From assembly GCA_963700395.1 (NCBI GenBank), contig CAVOXI010000003.1, positions 124,001 through 188,000 on the forward strand: a stretch of 64,000 nt of DNA. The letters are read 5' to 3'. Positions within the stretch are counted from its first letter, which is position 1. Every line of letters starts with the position of its first letter. A program made the position numbers and the translations under genes. The notes beneath the pieces are model-generated. The model made no database searches and was not told where the DNA came from. It saw only the letters and a list, made by a program, of their open reading frames with translations. Of the stretch, positions 24,717 to 33,106 are shown one piece after another. This DNA is from Prado023 sp963700395 (lineage in GTDB: Bacteria; Actinomycetota; Actinomycetes; S36-B12; CAIYMF01).

Positions 24717-26537
24717 ATGCTGGTCCATGTCATCTGCCGTCCACTGGTCCACATATCCCACATGCCGCGCAGTGGTGTGAGGGGGATGGCTGAGGCTGTT
24801 CGTGACGCAGGCCTGAGCGTGATCGAGGATGCGTGGGCCAGTCCCAGCAGCGACATGGCCTCGGCGATCTCGGCGAGCGCGCTGGAACTGCGTGAGCGCT
24901 GGGCCGAGCAGGAGCCCGATGTGGTCCACACGTTCGGCCTGGTCGCCACGATGGCGGCGGTGAAGGCCGGTTCGCGCGCGCCGATCGTGGCCACGTTCGA
25001 TGAGGTGCCCTGCAACGCGCGGATCGAGCTGGAGCTGGCCCAGCAGGTCGCGGCTGTCCTGCCGCTGTCCCGCGGCGAGCGGGATCGCTGGCGGGCTCGC
25101 GGGGTGCCGACGCTGTCCTCGGGAGTCTTCCCGGTGCCGGTCCCGGTGCCCGACATCGATGCCTGTGCCCGGGTCGACGGTGACGTGGTCACGCTGTCCG
25201 CGGACGGCAGCCTGGACGCCCTGGTCTCCTCGATGCCCATGTGGGCGCCGGCGCGGCTCGTGATCGGCGCCCGGCTCTCAGCGTCACGGCTTGCCGGTCT
25301 CCGCCGGGTCGCTGAGGGGCTGGGGGTGTCCGACCGGATCGACTACCGGCCCGGGCTGCGCGGGCAGGAGCGGGCTGCGATGTGGCAGCGGGCGTCGGTC
25401 CTGGTCGCCGGGGTCGATGGCTCCCGGCACGGGGGTCATGTCCTGGAGGCGGCTGCGCATGGGATCCCGTGCGTGGCGGTGGCCCAGGATGCGCACCTCG
25501 ACCATGTCGTCGCGGGGACGACCGGCATCCTGGTGGACGCCGACGTCGACGCGCGCGGGCTCGGCCACGCTGTCACCGAGGTGATCGGCGACTCCTTCGA
25601 TGTGCGCGCGATGGGCATCTCGGCGCTGCTGCGCGTGCGCACGCTGCACGCACCTGCCCTCGCCGGCCAGCGGCTCGGGGCGATGTACGACGAGGTCCCC
25701 CGGCCCGCCCGCAACGTGGTCCTCAACATCACCAGGGAGGCGTGCGTCGACTGCACGGATTCCTGCGTGCGGTGCATCGCGGCGTCCCCGCCGGACCACG
25801 ACGGGCGCAACGCACTGGCCATCGAACACCTGCCCCTGGCGCGCCAGCTGGCCCAGTGGTACGCCGGTCGCGGGCAGAGTACCGACGACCTGGTGCAAGT
25901 TGCCTACCTGGGCCTGGTGCGTGCTGCGGAGCGCTTCGATCCCTCCTATGGCAAGGAGTTCCATTCCTTCGCCATCCCCACGATCGTGGGGGAGCTGCGC
26001 CGGCACTTCCGCGACCATGCGTGGGCGGTGCGCGTACCGCGGACCCTGCAGGAGACCGCCCTGCAGGTGCAGCGCACCAGCGAGGAGCTGCAGCAGACCC
26101 TGGGACATGAAGTCACCAGCGCCGAGCTGGCGGCCGTCCTCGGGCTGGTCGAGGAGGAGGTCCGCCTCGCGCAGCGCGCCAACGGCGAGGCGCGGTCCTC
26201 ACACTCCCTGGACTACCCGATCGGCGACAGCGACTGCGTGGCCGACCTCGTCGGCGAGCCGGATCCCGAGCTTGAGTTCGCCGAACTCCGCAACGACGTA
26301 CGCGGCTTGCTGCAACGCCTGCCTGAGCGTGAGCAGCAGATCCTGCTGCTGCGCTTCTACGGGGAGCGCACCCAGTCCGAGATCGCCGAACGCCTGGGCA
26401 TGTCGCAGGTCCACGTCTCCCGGGTCCTGGCCCGCACCCTGGCGGCGATGCGCGACCACGTCCTCTACGACGTCCCGCTCCCCACGTCCTGGGAGCAGCC
26501 CGAGCCACTGGTCCCAAGCCCGACGAGCCCCACCTGA
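24717..26537 (+). CDS. Glycosyltransferase-like domain fused to a Cys4 motif and a SigB/SigF-type sigma factor
   Basis: A single 606-codon frame without a stop. Residues about 1-335 resemble a GT4 glycosyltransferase: an N-terminal Rossmann half with PDVVHTFGLVATMAAVKAG, and a C-terminal half with RIDYRPGLRGQERAAMW and GGHVLEAAAHGIPCVAVA, the nucleotide-sugar Glu region. At 343-353 there is C-x2-C-x3-C-x2-C (CVDCTDSCVRC), able to bind zinc or iron-sulfur. From about 370 it is a complete alternative sigma factor: region 2 (STDDLVQVAYLGLVRAAERF, then IPTIVGELRRHFRDHAWAVR), region 3 (RTSEELQQTLGHEVTSAELA) and region 4 (LPEREQQILLLRFYGERTQS, MSQVHVSRVLARTL). A start ATG follows GAGGG; an internal ATG at 25683 could give sigma plus the Cys motif alone. 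No anti-sigma gene is nearby. Confidence 0.85.
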   Translation: MLVHVICRPLVHISHMPRSGVRGMAEAVRDAGLSVIEDAWASPSSDMASAISASALELRERWAEQEPDVVHTFGLVATMAAVKAGSRAPIVATFDEVPCNARIELELAQQVAAVLPLSRGERDRWRARGVPTLSSGVFPVPVPVPDIDACARVDGDVVTLSADGSLDALVSSMPMWAPARLVIGARLSASRLAGLRRVAEGLGVSDRIDYRPGLRGQERAAMWQRASVLVAGVDGSRHGGHVLEAAAHGIPCVAVAQDAHLDHVVAGTTGILVDADVDARGLGHAVTEVIGDSFDVRAMGISALLRVRTLHAPALAGQRLGAMYDEVPRPARNVVLNITREACVDCTDSCVRCIAASPPDHDGRNALAIEHLPLARQLAQWYAGRGQSTDDLVQVAYLGLVRAAERFDPSYGKEFHSFAIPTIVGELRRHFRDHAWAVRVPRTLQETALQVQRTSEELQQTLGHEVTSAELAAVLGLVEEEVRLAQRANGEARSSHSLDYPIGDSDCVADLVGEPDPELEFAELRNDVRGLLQRLPEREQQILLLRFYGERTQSEIAERLGMSQVHVSRVLARTLAAMRDHVLYDVPLPTSWEQPEPLVPSPTSPT

Positions 26538-26992
26538 GGCGCACTCGGCCCATCCGCTCGCCATGCTGCCATGGAATCCGGCGGCCTCAGCTGAGTCCAC
26601 GTCGAGGGCGTCGAGGTGGGGCGATGGCATCCGCAGGCGATGTGGCTCGGGTCGGGTGCGAGACGTGCGGTCGGGCCTTGCAGCCGCAGCTCGATGAGTA
26701 CCAGCACGCCCGAACGACGGGCCCCGGGTTGCTGCAGCAGCCCTCCTCCATGCATGCGGTCGGCGCAGCCAGCATTCGCCGGGACCGCCACGATCCGTTC
26801 GCCTGTGTTCTCGGCTGGCAATTGGGTATCCGCGGGTACCCTGCGGGAAGTCGTCGATACCCAGCGTCTGTGTCTCTCCCATTCGTATCGGCAACCGCGT
26901 CCCGGAATGAGCAGCCAGCCCCTTCACTTTGTCTCGCATTGCGATCTACCGTTGTCGAAGTCGGGGCCGATCACTAGCAGGTAGGAGACACG
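26538..26992. other. 455-bp gene-free region before lsr2, with promoter-like DNA and palindromes
   Basis: No convincing gene is seen on either strand. The last 170 bp are less GC-rich than the surroundings. They hold an 18-bp imperfect palindrome at 26824-26841, an outer inverted repeat GGGTATC (26824-26830)/GATACCC (26856-26862), and a GTTC-13-GGGTAT sequence resembling a SigB-type promoter. This is probably the lsr2 control region with a long leader. Confidence 0.5.
26807..26829 (+). promoter_or_regulatory. SigB-like promoter candidate upstream of lsr2
   Basis: GTTC at 26807-26810 and GGGTAT at 26824-26829 are 13 bp apart. This resembles the SigB/SigF consensus (GTTT and GGGTAT), though the spacer is slightly short. 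The gene just upstream encodes a SigB-type factor, which makes autoregional control plausible but untested. Confidence 0.3.
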
Positions 26993-27319
26993 ATGAGCCG
27001 CAATGTTCAGGTCCTGATCACCGATGACATCAATGGGGAGCCAGGGGCCCGCACCGTCACATTCGCCTTGGAGTCCAAGGCCTACGAGATTGATCTGACC
27101 GACGACAACATCGCCGCCCTGCGTGACGCGCTGGCCCCGTGGATCGCCGCCGCCCGCGCCGCCCGGTCCGACCAGATCCCCACGCAACGCTCCCGGTCCG
27201 ACGGTCGGGACCCGGCTGCTGCTGACATCCGGCAGTGGGCGCGGGACAACGGAATGCCCGTACCCGACCGGGGCCGGCTGCCCATCGACCTGCGCGAAAG
27301 GTACGCCGCCGCGCATTGA
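26993..27319 (+). CDS. lsr2: Lsr2 nucleoid-associated protein
   Basis: 108 residues, the actinobacterial H-NS-like xenogeneic silencer that bridges AT-rich DNA. The N-terminal oligomerisation domain has VQVLITDDINGEPGARTVTF and YEIDLTDDNIAALRDAL. The C-terminal DNA-binding domain carries AADIRQWARDNGMPVPDRGR, whose RGR-like AT-hook binds the minor groove, followed by PIDLRERYAAAH. A ribosome site (GTAGGAG) precedes ATG 26993. The upstream region is unusually AT-rich for this genome and palindromic, fitting possible autoregulation. Confidence 0.95.
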   Translation: MSRNVQVLITDDINGEPGARTVTFALESKAYEIDLTDDNIAALRDALAPWIAAARAARSDQIPTQRSRSDGRDPAAADIRQWARDNGMPVPDRGRLPIDLRERYAAAH

Positions 27320-27544
27320 CCCGCGGCAGGGTGCCGACTGGCGGCAAGGCGTTCAGCGCGTGTCGAGATCGTTGCGGCCCCGGCAGAAGGGCCATCACCA
27401 GCCCGGCGACGCGGCGAGGCGGAGGGTGGATGACTCATGTCGCGGGGAACGGTTGGAAGGCCCAGCTCCTGCCGCTGAATGCGGCCACCGCCAGGGATAT
27501 CTTCGGGTAATGGCGTGTCGCGTCACTGGGACAGAGCTGGCCTC

Positions 27545-28402
27545 GTGAGGGCCGGCGCCCGCGTCCCCGCTCTTGTCTTCGTATCGGCCTGGGTCGCGTC
27601 CCTGGGCGTCCTCGTGGTCTCGGGCCAGGGCGAGCCCGTGGCGGAGGCGGCCATCGCCCTGGGGTATTTCGCGCTCGCGGGCATCACGATCTGGATCACC
27701 GATGACGCCCCGTTCACCAGATTGCAGACCGGCCGACGGCGGATTTGGATCCAGGTGGCAGTGATCGGGGCGTTCATTGCGCTCATCGGGTGGAACGGCC
27801 TCGTGTTCCATGGGGTTGCTGGCGTCGGCCCCGTGCCCGGTTGGGGAGAACTCACCCGCGCGCTCGGCTCGGCCGGCGACCGACTGTTCGGCAACGGCAA
27901 CTACTTGGCGAACCCGGTGGCCTATGTCGTCCTGCCCCTGATCGTGCTCCTACTCCTCGGCGCGCGACCACGCGAGCTCGGCTTCGGCAAGGGCCATCGT
28001 GTCGGTCGGGTGATCCTGCTCTGGGCGGCGATCCCGGTGGGCACCCTCGCGGTCGCCATCGCCACAGGCCAACTCAGCGTCGAACGGGTCGCGAACCGGC
28101 TCGTATCCAACGGCATGCAGAACGGGTTCTGGGAGGAGTTCCTGTTCCGGGGCGCGCTCCAGACCCGGCTGCGACTGCTGCTCACCCCCGAGTGGGCGAT
28201 CGTGATCCAGGCCCTCGTCTTCGGCGCGTGGCACCTCGGCCTCGGCTACGCCAACACAGGGCACTCGGGGTTCCTGCCGGCCCTCGCGAGCACGATCGTG
28301 CACCAGGCGGCAATCGGGCTCGCATTCGGGATCGTCTTCGAGCGGACGCGCAACCTCTTGGCGCCGACGGTGGCACACATCCTCGCCAACTCGATGGGGT
28401 GA
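27545..28402 (+). CDS. CPBP-family intramembrane glutamic protease (CAAX-like/Abi)
   Basis: About 285 residues with several hydrophobic segments. The Abi/CPBP motif I is GFWEEFLFRGALQTRL (EExxxR), motif 2 is VFGAWHLGLGYANTG (His), and a third motif region is ANSMG at the end. These are the catalytic Glu/Arg/His of membrane Rce1-like proteases. Members process peptides or act in stress and bacteriocin immunity; nothing local names the substrate. The start is uncertain: GTG 27545 directly precedes the first hydrophobic helix. The 225-bp gap after lsr2 shows no supported gene. Confidence 0.82.
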   Translation: MRAGARVPALVFVSAWVASLGVLVVSGQGEPVAEAAIALGYFALAGITIWITDDAPFTRLQTGRRRIWIQVAVIGAFIALIGWNGLVFHGVAGVGPVPGWGELTRALGSAGDRLFGNGNYLANPVAYVVLPLIVLLLLGARPRELGFGKGHRVGRVILLWAAIPVGTLAVAIATGQLSVERVANRLVSNGMQNGFWEEFLFRGALQTRLRLLLTPEWAIVIQALVFGAWHLGLGYANTGHSGFLPALASTIVHQAAIGLAFGIVFERTRNLLAPTVAHILANSMG

Positions 28403-28496
28403 GCACCGCTCGCTACCACAGCGGCGGCGCGCCAGCGGCCACGGAAGGGGTGCCAGCTTCTCGCCCCTGATCGCCGCCCCGTCGCATACTGCTGGC

Positions 28497-29000
28497 ATGA
28501 CCATGGCCCCGATCCTGGACACGATCCGGGCCCTCGCCGGAGTGCTGGAACTCGCCCCCGTCGAAGGCAGCCGGGCGCCAGAGATCGCGTGGGGAGACCA
28601 CTTCTTCTACTACGCGCCCGACGGGCAGGTCCCCGAACGCGGCCAGCCCTACGCCACAGTTGTGACCAAGGACTACCCGGGTGACACGCTGTCCGATCTC
28701 GACCCCGAGGACCGCTGGCGCGTGAACATCCACGTGGGCAGGGATCGCCTCATCGAGCTCCTCGGCGAGGATCCCCGGAGCGCCACAGCCCCGGACTTCA
28801 GCGCGGCGGACACAATCCTCCCGCATCCCGTCTACGGGGCGATGGGATGGATCGCGGTGGTCAACCCCGGCCGCCGGACGACCCCCACCGTTGTCGCGCT
28901 GCTGCGCGAGGCCCATGAGGACGCGCGACGTCGTGCCCTTCGGCACGCTCAGCGGCTCCCATCCGGCGACCCGGCAGGATCCGACCCGAACGAGCACTGA
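28497..29000 (+). CDS. DUF6194-type protein
   Basis: 167 residues, no signal or membrane segment. The N-terminal part ILDTIRALAGVLELAPVEG, the middle WGDHFFYYAPDGQVPERGQP followed by PYATVVTKDYPG, then VNIHVGRDRLIELLG and HPVYGAMGWIAVVNPGR, match the DUF6194 pattern of actinobacterial proteins. Function is not known; some relatives look like small-molecule-binding or phosphoribosyl-type folds, but I cannot support that here. A CATACT sequence six bases before the ATG suggests a leaderless start. Confidence 0.75.
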   Translation: MTMAPILDTIRALAGVLELAPVEGSRAPEIAWGDHFFYYAPDGQVPERGQPYATVVTKDYPGDTLSDLDPEDRWRVNIHVGRDRLIELLGEDPRSATAPDFSAADTILPHPVYGAMGWIAVVNPGRRTTPTVVALLREAHEDARRRALRHAQRLPSGDPAGSDPNEH

Positions 29001-29106
29001 AGCGAGGCCGTGCTAAAGGCGTGCGAGGACTCGATCGACGGTTGGGTCGGCGCGGGTCGGCGCGCCTTGCTCAACTCGCCCGGGAGTCGTTGCCCGGACA
29101 CAGCGT

Positions 29107-29382
29107 CTAGCGACCGACCCTGCTCCTGTTGCGTCCGGTGACGGACGACGCGATCACGACGAGCACAGCCGCACAGACGATGGCCACGGCCCATCGGGTC
29201 CAGTCGATGCCAGGGCTGCCGTTGCCGCCGAATGCCGTGTAGACGAACCATCCAAGGATGACGCCCCCCACGCCACACAGGACGGTCAGCCAAAGGGGGA
29301 TGTTGTCCTTGTCACCCGGTGCGAAGAACTTCCCGAGCAGGCCAATGATGACGCCAGCGATGATGACCCCGATGATCTCCAT
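29107..29382 (-). CDS. GlsB/YeaQ/YmgE-family stress membrane protein
   Basis: 91 residues with three short hydrophobic helices. It starts MEIIGVIIAGVIIGLLGKFF, with the Gly-zipper pattern, and continues IPLWLTVLCGVGGVILGWFV. The family (transglycosylase-associated protein) is small, stress-induced and of unclear mechanism. ATG 29382 follows AGGAGGA on the minus strand. It stands alone, convergent with the DUF6194 gene. The 269 bp between its start and the tRNA are GC-rich and without a gene. Confidence 0.88.
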   Translation of the reverse strand: MEIIGVIIAGVIIGLLGKFFAPGDKDNIPLWLTVLCGVGGVILGWFVYTAFGGNGSPGIDWTRWAVAIVCAAVLVVIASSVTGRNRSRVGR

Positions 29383-29651
29383 GCCTTCCTCCTGTTCAAC
29401 TTCTCTGTGGTGCGACGCTCTCCGATGTGCGCTGTACCCGGGCAATTGCACCCCAACCCTCAACGCCCCCGATAGTGCCAGCCGACTGACAGACGGACGG
29501 AAGACACCGAGGGCGGTTGATGTGGGCGCGCCGAGGCGCGGCTACCGACCCTGATCTCGCATTCGGGCGGTCCGGGCGGCGGCGGGCGCCGGGCGGGTGG
29601 GCGTGCCGAGCCCACGGCCGGCCGGCCGGACGGGCGGCGGGCGGGCGGCGG

Positions 29652-29736
29652 CGGCGGGGGTGGGATTCGAACCCACGGTGGGTTGCCCCACGGCGGTTTT
29701 CAAGACCGCTGCCCTAGGCCACTAGGCGACCCCGCC
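29652..29736 (-). tRNA. tRNA-Ser(UGA)
   Basis: On the minus strand the 5' acceptor GGCGGGG at 29736-29730 pairs with CCCCGCC at 29659-29653, and 29652 is the discriminator base. The anticodon UGA at 29702-29700 sits in the loop CTTGAAA. The T-arm is GTGGG-TTCGAAT-CCCAC. A long variable arm marks a class II tRNA, as expected for serine. CCA is not encoded. The cognate seryl-tRNA synthetase lies 17 kb away at 46988. Confidence 0.93.
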
Positions 29737-29880
29737 TCAACTGATCACCCGAACGGACGCCAGCCGGCCCATATCATCGCGCAACCCGGGCCCGACGGGG
29801 AACCCGACTCCCCGAGCAGCCCACGGGACGCCCCTGCCGATGGTCCCGGTCAAGCCGTCGCACCGCACCCGTGATCCCAC

Positions 29881-29886
29881 TACGGT
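29881..29886 (+). promoter_or_regulatory. -10 box of PLP decarboxylase gene, leaderless spacing
   Basis: TACGGT is followed by eight bases and ATG 29895, with no ribosome site. Confidence 0.4.
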
Positions 29887-29894
29887 GGGCATCC

Positions 29895-31254
29895 ATGGCC
29901 CGAGACATGCACACCCACGACGAGCGGCTGACCCGCATGGTCCTCACGGCCATGCACGACAGGCTCGCGATGGACCCGGTCCCCCTCGACCGGCCCGGGG
30001 ATGTGCCGGCGCTCACCGCCCAGCTCGACGGGCTGATCACGGCCCAGGGCACAGAGCCGCACCGCGTGATGGAGATGTGGACCGACGTCCTCGCCCCGCA
30101 CGTGATGAGCTCGGACGCCTCGAACTTCCTCGCGTTCATCCCCGCGGCGCCCACCAAGGCCGCGCTGCTGTTCGACATGCTCGTCTCCGGCGCGAGCATC
30201 CAGGGCATCTCGGCGCTGGAGGCGGCCGGCGCGATCGCCGCGGAGAACCAGGTCCTGCGGCTCATCGCCGACCTCGCAGGGCTGCCCGCCACCGCCGGCG
30301 GGGTGTTCGTCTCCGGAGGGTCGGCTGGCAACCTGTCCGCCCTGACCGTCGCCCGTGACATCGGGCGCCAGCGGCGAGGCCTGGGCCGCGGGGAGCTGAC
30401 CCGCATCGCGGTGAGCGATCAGGCCCACTCCTCCATCAGCAACGCCCTGTCCATCCTGGACATGGAGGCGCTGGTCGTCCCGACGGACGACCACGTCCTG
30501 ACAGGACCCGCCCTGGCAGCGGCCCTTGAGAGCGACCCCAGCGCCAGCAATGTTGTCGGCGTCGTCGCCACTTCGGGCACCACGAACGCGGGGATCATCG
30601 ACGAGCTGTCGACCATCGCCGAGGTCGCTCGCGACCGCGGCCTGTGGTTCCACGTCGACGGGGCCTACGGGGGCGGCGGCCTGTTCGCCCCCTCGGTGCG
30701 CCCGCTGTACGCCGGGCTCGAGCACGCGGACTCGTTCATCGTCGACCCGCACAAGTGGATGTTCGCCCCGTACGACTGCGCCGCACTCCTCTACCGCGAA
30801 CCACGGCTGGCCAAGGCCGTGCACACCCAGGACGCCAGCTACCTCGACGTGATCCACACGCGACGAGGACGAGTGGAACCCCAGCGATCTGGCGTACCAC
30901 CTGACGCGACGCGCCCGCGGCCTGCCGCTGTGGTTCTCCCTCGCGGTCAACGGGACCGACGCCTACACCCGCGCCGTCGAGAGCGCCCTGGACCTCGCCC
31001 GCTGGACCGCCCGGCAGGTCGACGCCAGCGACCACCTGACCCTGCTGCGCGAACCGACCCTGTCTGTCGTGCTGTTCGAGCGCCACGGATGGGACCCGGC
31101 CGACTACGACCGGTGGGCCGCCGAGCTGCTCGACGACCAGGTCGCGCTTGTGACCTCGACCAAGTGGGAGGGACGCACGGTCGGGCGCCTCGTGTTCCTG
31201 CACCCACGCACCACCCGCGAGCTGGTCGCGCAGGTCCTGGCTGCGATGGCCTGA
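29895..31254 (+). pseudogene. PLP-dependent decarboxylase (group II, glutamate/aromatic-type), frameshifted near 30860
   Basis: Fold type I PLP enzyme of the pyridoxal-dependent decarboxylase family. The N-terminal half shows SGASIQGISALEAAGAIAAE, VFVSGGSAGNLSALTVARD (phosphate glycines), FHVDGAYGGGG (PLP-ring Asp), and the Schiff-base Lys K287 in DPHKWMFAPYDCAALL. Near 30860 the frame moves from VIHTR to DEDEWNPSDLAYHL, after which LVFLHPRTTRELVAQVLAAM ends the protein. One added or two lost bases explain the change. About 453 residues if joined. The substrate may be an aromatic amino acid or glutamate; it stands alone next to the tRNA. Confidence 0.85.
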
Positions 31255-31426
31255 CGGCCCCGGACGCCTGGGGGCGCCCGCCGAAGGGTCGGTCAGGCGG
31301 GCTCGAGGGGGTTGGGGACCGCGCACGAACCATCGTCGCAGGCGCCCTGATCGGTCGCGCCGAGCATGGTGAGCCCAAGCGGGGCGGGGGACGCGCCGGC
31401 GTCGACTGCCCGATCCTCCGCGCGCG

Positions 31427-32083
31427 TCACGGCTGGGCGACCCGGTCGCCGGCCGCCTGCGCCAGGGCTTGGGCGAACGTCTCGGCGGGCTGCGCCCCTG
31501 AGATCCCGTAGCGCCCGTCGATCACGTAGAACGGCACGCCGGAGATCCCGTAGGCGCGAGCCTGCGCGATGTCCGCCTGGACGTCTGCCCTGAACCTGCC
31601 CGCGCTCAGCGCGGCCAGGACCTCATCCCGGTCCAGACCGACCTCGACGGCCATGTCCGCCAGCTCCTCGACGTCCCCCACGTTCCGGCCCTCCACGAAG
31701 TAGGCGCGCAGCAGCCGCTCCTTCATGGGCTCCTGCCGGCCCTGGGCCTTGGCAAGGTGCAGCAGCTCGTGGGCCTTCAGGGTGCGCGTCTGCTGGACGG
31801 CCGGGAAGTCCGCGTCGATGCCCTCGGCCCTGGCCAGGCCGGTCACCTGCTCGATCATCTGATGCACCTGTGACTCGGGGATCCCGCGCAGCCCGGACAG
31901 GTAGTCGACGACCGAGCCCTGGAAGTCCTCCGGCAGGTCCGGTGAGAGCTCGAACGAGCGGTACTCGACCTCGACGTCGAGCTCACCGCCCGCCTCCCGG
32001 TAGCGGCGCACGCCCTCGGTGAACCGGCGCTTGCCGATGTAGCACCACGGGCACGCGACGTCGGACCAGACCTCAACCTTCAA
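31427..32083 (-). CDS. DsbA/FrnE-family thioredoxin-fold oxidoreductase
   Basis: 218 residues with the DsbA fold inserted in a thioredoxin domain. The active site is CPWC in WSDVACPWCYIGKRRF, and the cis-Pro loop is GISGVPFYVI. The insertion carries FPAVQQTRTLKAHELLHLAK as in FrnE (2-hydroxychromene-2-carboxylate isomerase/DsbA) proteins. There is no signal peptide, so it acts in the cytoplasm. The start is TTG 32083, preceded by AAGGAG; upstream alternatives are less well placed. Likely redox chaperone or isomerase, substrate unknown. Confidence 0.87.
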   Translation of the reverse strand: MKVEVWSDVACPWCYIGKRRFTEGVRRYREAGGELDVEVEYRSFELSPDLPEDFQGSVVDYLSGLRGIPESQVHQMIEQVTGLARAEGIDADFPAVQQTRTLKAHELLHLAKAQGRQEPMKERLLRAYFVEGRNVGDVEELADMAVEVGLDRDEVLAALSAGRFRADVQADIAQARAYGISGVPFYVIDGRYGISGAQPAETFAQALAQAAGDRVAQP

Positions 32084-32134
32084 CACGACCACTCCTTGAA
32101 CGGGCAACTATCTCCCATTGGAGCACCCGAACGA

Positions 32135-33106
32135 TCACAGGGCAAACGCGCGTTGCGAGCGGAATGCCCCCGCCCCACGTCCAGAATGCCCACGGGCATG
32201 CCCCCGCCGCACCCCGCGGGCGCTCCTCGCTCGGCCTCCCTCAGCCCTCGGCACCCAGGGGGCGGGCTGGCGGGACAGGAACGCCATCATCCCCGCGGCC
32301 GCCTCCGGGGAGGCGAACAGCTGGGCGGACAGCGATGCCGTGTGCGCGAACCCCTCGGCGCGACTCATGCCCGGGACCACGCGCAGCAGGTCCTTCGTGT
32401 GGGTCAGCGCCTGCGGACCACCGGCCACCAGCGACGTGACCCACGCGTCGACCACCGCATCGAGATCGTCGTCGGCGACCACCCGGTTGACCATGCCCGC
32501 CGCGGCCATCCGCGCGGCCGGGACGCGGTCGCCGGTCAGCAGCAGCTCCTGGGAGTCCGCGCGGTGCATCCGGGCCAGGCAGACCACGCTGATGACCGCC
32601 GGCGCCAACCCGAGGCGCACCTCGGAGAAGGCGAACTTCGCCGACTCCGCCGCCACCGAGAGGTCCGCCGCCGCGACCAGCCCGTTGCCCCCACCGGCGA
32701 CGTGGCCCTGCACCCGGGCGATCACGGGCTTGGGGTTGTCGAGGATCGCCTCGAGGACCTCGACCAGCGCCGCCGGACCCGAGCCGGTGAAGGACGAGGC
32801 GTCAGCGGCCGACGCGCCACGCAGGTCCGCACCCGAGCAGAACGTGTTGCCCGATCCGGTGAGCACGATGACTCGCACGTCCGGGTCGGCGCCCGCGGTG
32901 CGCAGGTGCGCCGCCAGGAGTCCCATCCCCGATGAGGTGAGCATGTTGCGCGCATCGGGCCGGTTCATCGTGATGGTGGCCACCGGGCCGGCGACCTCGA
33001 GGAGCACCTCCGGCGCGGCCGCGGACCCCGCTCCCGCCGCTCCCGCGGTACCGCGCCGCGGACCCAGCGCCGCCCGGTCCCCGCCGACGCCCGTCGCCCC
33101 GCTCAC
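32135..33106 (-). CDS. Enoyl-CoA hydratase/isomerase family protein (methylglutaconyl-CoA hydratase-like)
   Basis: 323 residues. Crotonase-fold enzyme, predicted to hydrate an enoyl-CoA made by the adjacent dehydrogenase. The oxyanion-hole segments are TFCSGADLRGAS and VQGHVAGGGNGLVAAAD. The second catalytic Glu is in FAFSEVRLGLAP; the first Glu position is not Glu (GGGNGL), as in several LiuC-type hydratases. GTG 33106 overlaps the dehydrogenase stop (GTGA), so the two are co-translated. The C-terminal 35 residues are Arg-rich and not conserved; a frameshift near the end cannot be excluded. Confidence 0.83.
   Translation of the reverse strand: MSGATGVGGDRAALGPRRGTAGAAGAGSAAAPEVLLEVAGPVATITMNRPDARNMLTSSGMGLLAAHLRTAGADPDVRVIVLTGSGNTFCSGADLRGASAADASSFTGSGPAALVEVLEAILDNPKPVIARVQGHVAGGGNGLVAAADLSVAAESAKFAFSEVRLGLAPAVISVVCLARMHRADSQELLLTGDRVPAARMAAAGMVNRVVADDDLDAVVDAWVTSLVAGGPQALTHTKDLLRVVPGMSRAEGFAHTASLSAQLFASPEAAAGMMAFLSRQPAPWVPRAEGGRARSARGVRRGHARGHSGRGAGAFRSQRAFAL

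Noticed and set aside
26624..26977. Open frame with a CETCG motif in the gap before lsr2
   Set aside because: No ribosome site, no family resemblance beyond one CxxC, and it runs through the palindromic promoter region of lsr2.
27427..27510. Short peptide frame between lsr2 and the CPBP protease gene
   Set aside because: Only 26 codons with no conserved feature.
29652..29736. tRNA-Ser as attachment site of an integrated element
   Set aside because: No integrase and no duplicated tRNA 3' end are visible on either side.
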